A stretch of DNA of 36,891 nucleotides from an uncultured Collinsella sp. (GTDB lineage: Bacteria; Actinomycetota; Coriobacteriia; Coriobacteriales; Coriobacteriaceae). The translations under genes were made by a program, and so were the position numbers. A model generated the notes under the pieces. It was given only the letters and a program-made list of their open reading frames with translations, had not been told where the DNA came from and made no database searches. Positions within the stretch are counted from its first letter, which is position 1; every line of letters starts with the position of its first letter. Positions 33,170 to 36,891 of this stretch are shown in pieces. The stretch lies in the NCBI GenBank assembly GCA_902494715.1, contig CABUUJ010000016.1:1-36891 (forward strand). Reading direction: 5' to 3'.

Positions 33170-33253
33170 GGCGAAGGCCCGACACCTATTTACTTTCGAA
33201 CGACTCTGCCACGCAGCCGGAGTGAGAAAGCAAATAGGTGCCGGGCCTTCGCC
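33170..33253. repeat. Long hairpin element A
   Basis: Nested pairing: GGCGAAGGCCCG (33170-33181) with 33242-33253, CACCTATTT (33183-33191) with 33232-33240 and CTTTC (33193-33197) with 33226-33230, giving 26 paired bases per arm with single mismatches. The tip carries GAACGACTCTGC and GCAGCCGGAGTGA. The tip and the 3' flank CCGGTGGGACGCGTACC recur in element B with a period of 88-89 nt. Confidence 0.8.
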
Positions 33254-33265
33254 GGTGGGACGCGT

Positions 33266-33329
33266 ACCACTAATTAACCGCTTTTGAACGACTCTGCTTG
33301 CAGCCGGAGTGAAAAAGGTTATGAGTGGT
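33266..33329. repeat. Long hairpin element B, related to element A
   Basis: ACCACT (33266-33271) pairs with AGTGGT (33324-33329), and TAACC (33275-33279) with GGTTA (33317-33321), then CTTTT with AAAAG. The tip GAACGACTCTGC-tt-GCAGCCGGAGTGA matches element A, whereas the basal arms differ from A in sequence yet stay paired. It is followed by GGTCG-ggcccg-CGACC and CCGGTGGGACACGTACC. The pair lies 10-110 nt downstream of the DUF47 gene stop (minus strand). Confidence 0.75.
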
Positions 33330-33362
33330 CGGGCCCGCGACCGGTGGGACACGTACCCCCAA

Positions 33363-33986
33363 TTAACTGTTCTTCATGACAATCGAATCCACGACATCGG
33401 CCACATTCTCGCAGCAGTCGGCGCAGTACTCCAGGAAGGCATATACGTCACGCCAAGCGATGACCTCGAGCGGGTCCTTGCCGTTAACGTGCAGGTTGCG
33501 CATGGCGTTGATATAGAGCTCGTCGGCCTCGGACTCGATGGTGTTGATCTGGATGACTAGCTCGCGCAGGGTCTTGGACTTGCGGTAGTTGGGAAGCTCG
33601 ACCATCAGGTCCTTCATGGCGCGGCAGGCGTCGGTCACCTTGTGGGCGATGACAATGGCATCGGGGTGGATGCTCTGGATGTTGGTGAAGTAGACGCGCT
33701 GCACGACGCCCTCGATACGGTCAAGCACAGTGTCGAGCGAGCAGCTCATCAGGTCCAGATCCTCGCGCTCAAGCGGGGTGATAAAGGCAGTGAGCAGGGC
33801 ATCCTCGAGTTCATGGTGCTTCTTGTCGGCCGCATGCTCAATCGCATGCATCTCCTCGAGCATGCCGTGGATCTGCGCGGGATCAAAGTTCTCAAAAATC
33901 TTGATGAGCAACTCTGCGGCCTGGACAGCAAGGTCGGCGCAGGCGACGTAGTTGTCAAAGTAGAACGAATCGGGTTTCTTTGCCAT
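33363..33986 (-). CDS. DUF47 family PhoU-like protein (Pit accessory)
   Basis: A 207-residue all-helical cytoplasmic protein of the DUF47/TIGR00153 family, related to PhoU. FFENFDPAQIHGMLEEMHAIEHAADKKHHEL-type helices with Glu/His/Asp, ITPLEREDLDLMSCSLDTVLDRIEG and the later INTIESEADELYINAMRNLH match the family; several acidic residues resemble PhoU metal sites. The gene lies 67 nt downstream of pit on the same strand, the classic pit-DUF47 pair, and probably controls or assists that transporter. ATG at 33986-33984 follows GAAAGGACC on the minus strand. Confidence 0.93.
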   Translation of the reverse strand: MAKKPDSFYFDNYVACADLAVQAAELLIKIFENFDPAQIHGMLEEMHAIEHAADKKHHELEDALLTAFITPLEREDLDLMSCSLDTVLDRIEGVVQRVYFTNIQSIHPDAIVIAHKVTDACRAMKDLMVELPNYRKSKTLRELVIQINTIESEADELYINAMRNLHVNGKDPLEVIAWRDVYAFLEYCADCCENVADVVDSIVMKNS

Positions 33987-34053
33987 GAGTGGGTCCTTTC
34001 GAGGCGAAGACGGGTGGGCGAGGTATTGCGGTCCGGATGGACGTTCGGTTTGA

Positions 34054-35103
34054 CTAGATGAACATCATGAACAGCTTGGCCATGACAAAGCTGATGAGTC
34101 CGCAGGCGGGGAAGGTGAAGAACCAGGTGAACATCATGTCCTTGACGACACCGAAGTTGATCGCCGAGAGGCGCTTGACGGCACCGACACCCATAATGGC
34201 GCAGGTCTTGATGTGCGTGGAGGACACGGGGATGCCGGTAAGGGTGGCAAGTAGCAGGTTTGCGGCGCCCGCCAGGTCGGCGGAGAAGCCCTGGTACTTT
34301 TCGAGCTTGACCATGCTCTGACCGACAGACTTGATGATGCGCTCACCGCCCACGCTGGTGCCGATGCCCATGGTGGCCGAGCACAGCAGCATGATCCAGA
34401 TGGGGATGCCGGCGTCGCCGACGCTCGTCTGCCCGCTGGCGAAGGCGACACCTAAAAAGAGCACGCCGATGAACTTCTGTCCATCCTGCGCGCCGTGCAT
34501 AAAGCTCATGGCCGCAGCGCTCGCGATCTGAGCGTATTTAAAGAAGACGTTGGCGCGTCGCCTGTTGGCGGCGGCGAAAAGAATCGAGACGAGCTTGCAC
34601 AGGACCCAGCCCATGACAAAACCCAGGCCGATGGAGAGCGCCAGGCCGTAGATGACCTTCATCCACTCGTGAACGTTGACGCTGCTGGCGCCACCGAGGG
34701 CGATAGCAGCGCCGGTCAGGCCGGCGATGAGGCTGTGGCTTTGCGAGGTGGGGATGCCAAAACGCGACGCTGTGGCGCCGTAGACGACGATGGAGAACAG
34801 CGCCGCGCAGAGGCACGCGAGCGCCATGGTGCTGTTTCCGCCAAAGTCGACGATATGTGAGATGGTGTTGGCGACGCTCGCGTTAAAGTGCGTCATGATG
34901 AGCACGCCGAGGAAGTTGAATGCGGCGCTCATGAGAATGGCGGCGCGGGCGGGCATGCAACGCGTAGTGACGCAGGTCGCGATGGCGTTGGGCGCGTCGG
35001 TCCATCCATTGACGAAGATGGCGCCGAGCGCGAGGATCACGGTGACGGCAAGGACTGGGTTCGACACAATTTGGCCGAGGAAGGCTGAGAACGTTACGTC
35101 CAT
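34054..35103 (-). CDS. pit: PiT-family inorganic phosphate transporter
   Basis: A 349-residue integral membrane protein with about ten segments and the two inverted PiT signature repeats: VNGWTDAPNAIATCVTT near the N-terminus and TGIPVSSTHIKTCAIMGVGAVKR near the C-terminus. GIPTSQSHSLIAGLTGAAI is the matching central motif. Such carriers import metal-phosphate or phosphate with protons or sodium at low affinity. It heads a two-gene minus-strand operon with the DUF47 gene, only 4.4 kb from phoU of the high-affinity Pst system. A GAGAAAG sits before the ATG as a moderate ribosome site. Confidence 0.95.
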   Translation of the reverse strand: MDVTFSAFLGQIVSNPVLAVTVILALGAIFVNGWTDAPNAIATCVTTRCMPARAAILMSAAFNFLGVLIMTHFNASVANTISHIVDFGGNSTMALACLCAALFSIVVYGATASRFGIPTSQSHSLIAGLTGAAIALGGASSVNVHEWMKVIYGLALSIGLGFVMGWVLCKLVSILFAAANRRRANVFFKYAQIASAAAMSFMHGAQDGQKFIGVLFLGVAFASGQTSVGDAGIPIWIMLLCSATMGIGTSVGGERIIKSVGQSMVKLEKYQGFSADLAGAANLLLATLTGIPVSSTHIKTCAIMGVGAVKRLSAINFGVVKDMMFTWFFTFPACGLISFVMAKLFMMFI

Positions 35104-35332
35104 ATATGGGCTTTCTCGAAGTTTGCAGGCACGTTACAAAAACATGATAAATCGTATCACCTCCTGCGGGTTTCTTTACCGAGTTCTGATGGGAGAAGTG
35201 AATTTTTTGGCACTAACATTGAATATTTGCCCTGTTGACCGCGGGTGTTCTTTTTGCTATCACGCCATGCGGACACGCGCGTTCGCTCCGACACTCCAAA
35301 ACCACAGTCTGTTCGCTTTACAATATGCAAAC
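35104..35332. other. Divergent regulatory region between pit and the next gene
   Basis: No gene is seen. Plus-strand signals are TTGACC (35235-35240), a 17-nt spacer and TATCAC (35258-35263), and a separate TACAAT (35319-35324) directly before the LexA-like box. Minus-strand TATCAT/TACGAT-like boxes around 35148-35160 are possible pit -10 sites without clear -35 partners. Confidence 0.4.
35235..35263 (+). promoter_or_regulatory. Candidate promoter TTGACC-17-TATCAC
   Basis: A near-consensus -35 and an acceptable -10 with the ideal 17-nt spacer. The transcript would start about 35270 and run into the small gene at 35354. Confidence 0.5.
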
Positions 35333-35341
35333 ATGCGTTCG
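35328..35341. promoter_or_regulatory. LexA-like box overlapping a transcription start region
   Basis: CAAACATGCGTTCG fits the SOS box pattern CGAAC-N4-GTTCG with one mismatch in the left half. It begins 3 nt after the -10 TACAAT (35319-35324), where a bound repressor would block initiation. Confidence 0.4.
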
Positions 35342-35353
35342 ATAATGGGAAGC

Positions 35354-35692
35354 ATGGAATATCGACAGACAGATGGCAAAACTCGGCGCGTGCACAAGCA
35401 GTATGTGGACGTCGTGGCCCGCATCCTTGCGGGCGGACAAGTCGTGCCGGTTACCGTCTGCTGGGTCGACGGTCGCTGCTTTACAATTGACGAGATTGTC
35501 TCGTCCACCGGTTTTGGCTTAACGGTTCACGGTGTTCGTACGGCAACGTATAAGGTTCGTTTTGGCGGGCATGCGACCGAGTTGTATCTGGAGGACCAGG
35601 CGTGCGGACGGCCGGACGGCTCGCAGGCCCACGTGATGCGTTGGTGGGTGTGGGCATTCGACCGTACGCTCGAGAGTGGGCGCCGCAGGTAA
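35354..35692 (+). CDS. Small basic protein, possibly DUF6504-like
   Basis: A 112-residue soluble protein, MEYRQTDGKTRRVHKQYVDV onward. It has a predicted beta-rich middle (QVVPVTVCWVDGRCFTIDEIV, TYKVRFGGHATELYLED) and a Trp-rich end (MRWWVWAFDR). The pattern of a value-strand, W-x-D-G-R-x-F/Y, a Trp pair and a final aromatic strand recalls the DUF6504 proteins found with actinobacterial SOS mutasome genes, but this is by eye and weak. Three in-frame ATGs (35333, 35345, 35354) compete; none has a strong ribosome site, and with the TACAAT box the 35333 start would be nearly leaderless. Confidence 0.6.
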   Translation: MEYRQTDGKTRRVHKQYVDVVARILAGGQVVPVTVCWVDGRCFTIDEIVSSTGFGLTVHGVRTATYKVRFGGHATELYLEDQACGRPDGSQAHVMRWWVWAFDRTLESGRRR

Positions 35693-35710
35693 GAGCGCGC
35701 GGCGTTCGGG

Positions 35711-35716
35711 TACAAT
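35711..35716 (+). promoter_or_regulatory. Candidate -10 box before the Bax-inhibitor gene
   Basis: TACAAT, 60 nt before the ATG at 35776. No -35 box was recognised at the usual distance. Confidence 0.35.
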
Positions 35717-35738
35717 GACAGGAATCTTGTCATCTGCT

Positions 35739-35762
35739 GTGCCGTCTTTCACGGCACTTTTT
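35739..35762 (+). terminator. Intrinsic terminator or leader attenuator
   Basis: GTGCCGT (35739-35745) pairs perfectly with ACGGCAC (35751-35757), loop CTTTC, then five T residues. It lies between the candidate -10 (35711) and the ATG at 35776, and ATGACA/TGTCAT upstream (about 35715-35734) can form another stem. It may simply end the previous gene, or act as an attenuator. Confidence 0.65.
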
Positions 35763-35775
35763 GAAAGGACGAAGT

Positions 35776-36471
35776 ATGAACGATATCCAGGGCTATCAGA
35801 ACGGCCCCATCGAAACCGGCGCAAGCCGTGCCAAGGAGATGTCGCCGCGCGCGTACAACCTTGTCATGTCTGCCCTGATCTTTTTGGGCTTTTGCGCCAT
35901 GGGCGCCGGTGCTTACTTTACGAGCACCATGTCGTTTGCGCGCATGATGATGAGCGGCGCCGCCTTGCCGCTGGTCTTTGGCTCATTTATTTTGACCATC
36001 GTCGGCATGGTCATGATGTCGGCCGCTGCCAGCAAACAGTCCGTGGGCCTGTCACTCGTGGGCTACGTGGTCTTTGCGAGCACCTTTGGCCTGACGGCGT
36101 CGTTTGGTCTTGCCAACTACGACCTGCCTACCATTAACACCGCCTTTATCGCCACCGCTGCTATCACCTTTGTCTTTGGTGCGCTGGGCGTGACCTTCCC
36201 CAAGTTCTTCCAGCGTGTGTACGGCATTGGTTTTGGCATCCTGCTTGCCACGATTCTGGTCGAGATCGTGCTGATGTTCATGGGCGTTTCGCAGTCCATC
36301 ACCGACCTGATCGTGATTGTGGTGTTTGCCGGCTTCATCGGCTACGACACCTATGTGGCAACGACGGTGCCGCCCACGCTGCCCAACGCCGTGCTTATGG
36401 CATCCAACCTGTTCGTGGACATCATCAACGTGTTCCTGCGCATTCTGAACATCCTTGGTCGTCGCGACTAG
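35776..36471 (+). CDS. Bax inhibitor-1/YccA family membrane protein
   Basis: A 231-residue protein with seven predicted membrane segments after a 30-residue cytoplasmic N-terminus. The BI-1 signature at the end is clear: VFAGFIGYDTYVATT and DIINVFLRILNILGRRD, with the Asp residues typical of the calcium-leak/pH-sensing site in bacterial homologues such as YetJ. Physiological role in bacteria is not well defined; relatives have been linked to ion leak and FtsH-associated membrane protein control. ATG 35776 is preceded by GAAAGGACGAAG. A UUCG-loop terminator follows. Confidence 0.93.
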   Translation: MNDIQGYQNGPIETGASRAKEMSPRAYNLVMSALIFLGFCAMGAGAYFTSTMSFARMMMSGAALPLVFGSFILTIVGMVMMSAAASKQSVGLSLVGYVVFASTFGLTASFGLANYDLPTINTAFIATAAITFVFGALGVTFPKFFQRVYGIGFGILLATILVEIVLMFMGVSQSITDLIVIVVFAGFIGYDTYVATTVPPTLPNAVLMASNLFVDIINVFLRILNILGRRD

Positions 36472-36517
36472 TGCCAAATTGCAGCGGTGCTTGCCGTGCG
36501 CGCAACTCGATACGAAA

Positions 36518-36543
36518 GGCGGTCCTTCGGGGCCGTCTTTTTT
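36518..36543 (+). terminator. Terminator with UUCG tetraloop
   Basis: GGCGGTCC (36518-36525), loop TTCG, GGGCCGTC (36530-36537), then six T residues. Two G-U pairs are in the stem. Confidence 0.88.
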
Positions 36544-36555
36544 GTGTGCGGCGGG

Positions 36556-36561
36556 GTATCA
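36556..36561 (+). promoter_or_regulatory. Candidate -10 box (TATCAT)
   Basis: TATCAT lies 48 nt before the last gene and right after a terminator. No clear -35 box. Confidence 0.35.
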
Positions 36562-36609
36562 TGGATGGGAAAAGCCGATAGCGGCAGAGACCGAGAAAGG
36601 TGACCACTT

Positions 36610-36891
36610 ATGGCAGACGTTGACAACAGGAACCGTAACCGCAGGCCCAATCGCGCGGGACAGCCCAATCCCAAGCGCGAGGCCCGTGCCAAGGCCGCCG
36701 AGCGTCACGTGGTGACTGTGTCCGAAGCGTGCGCCAAGGATATCGAGCGCTCGCTTGCCGGCGTGCGCGAGTTCGATGGCATGCCTGCCGGATTTATCGC
36801 GGCGATGAAGGCCAAGGCCCACGCGGCCGACGCTGCCGAGGAACAGGTTGCCGAGGAGTCTGAGACCGCCGAGGTTGCGTCTGCCGAGACC
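36610..36891 (+). CDS. Unidentified protein, N-terminal part (runs off the window)
   Basis: ATG 36610, preceded by GAGAAAGG, opens a frame of 94 codons to the window edge without a stop. It begins MADVDNRNRNRRPNRAGQPN, so it has an Asn/Arg/Pro-rich basic start (about 1-30). A helical middle follows (VVTVSEACAKDIERSLAGV, then FDGMPAGFIAAMKAKA), and then an acidic Ala/Glu-rich stretch. No membrane segment or known motif is visible. The low-complexity ends suggest a disordered, multi-part cytoplasmic protein. I do not recognise the family, and its true length is unknown. Confidence 0.7.
   Translation, partial: MADVDNRNRNRRPNRAGQPNPKREARAKAAERHVVTVSEACAKDIERSLAGVREFDGMPAGFIAAMKAKAHAADAAEEQVAEESETAEVASAET

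Noticed and set aside
33170..33361. CRISPR-like array in the repeats of 33170-33361
   Set aside because: There are only two units with palindromic arms that differ, no uniform direct repeat with unique spacers, and no cas gene nearby.
36455..36715. Open frame MVVATSAKLQ... over the end of the BI-1 gene
   Set aside because: It crosses a clear terminator with a UUCG loop, and the frame at 36610 has a proper ribosome site.

Overview
The window looks like core chromosome of a high-GC Gram-positive gut actinobacterium of the class Coriobacteriia, most likely Collinsella or a close relative. This is an inference from protein character, GC-rich codon use and gene order: an actinobacterial-type division cluster without ftsA, and pyrG next to xerD. 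No rRNA or tRNA gene, CRISPR array, prophage or insertion sequence was seen.

Layout. (1) 1-2934: arginine deiminase pathway: the last codons of arcA, then arcB and a DcuC/YfcC-type arginine/ornithine carrier, separated by hairpin-bearing spacers and closed by a strong terminator. arcC is not in the window. (2) 2935-3302: a non-coding, highly structured stretch with two ~68-nt direct repeats. (3) 3348-8204: a DUF1846 protein, a small winged-helix protein, CTP synthase (pyrG) and a XerD-type recombinase. (4) 8205-8666: a 462-nt regulatory region with a perfect 27-bp hairpin, dyads, a LexA-like box and a run of ~10-bp-phased TGGGG boxes on the mraZ promoter. (5) 8667-24159: the division and cell wall (dcw) cluster mraZ-rsmH-ftsL-ftsI-murF-mraY-murD-ftsW-murG-murC-murB-ftsQ-ftsZ. 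murE and ftsA are missing from their usual places. (6) 24376-32299: the ylm block that follows ftsZ in Gram-positives (ylmD/pgeF, ylmE/yggS, ylmF/sepF, ylmG/yggT, divIVA), split after ylmD by a complete pstSCAB-phoU phosphate operon. (7) 32466-35103, minus strand: a nitroreductase, two covarying long hairpins, and a low-affinity phosphate transporter (pit) with its PhoU-like DUF47 partner. (8) 35333-36891: a small protein behind a LexA-like box, a Bax-inhibitor-1 family membrane protein, and the start of an unidentified basic protein that leaves the window.

How the parts fit. Region 5 makes lipid II and the septal machinery (MurF, D, C, B, MraY, MurG, FtsW, FtsI, FtsL, FtsQ, FtsZ). Region 6 supplies FtsZ-ring and pole factors (SepF, YggT, DivIVA). 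Two phosphate uptake systems, each with a PhoU-type protein, lie within 10 kb of one another.

No clearly new protein system was found. The most unusual signals are non-coding: the covarying hairpin pair at 33170-33329, the structured repeat region after the arc genes, the 27-bp hairpin after xerD, the MraZ operator array, and a yggT gene that lacks an ATG, GTG or TTG start.
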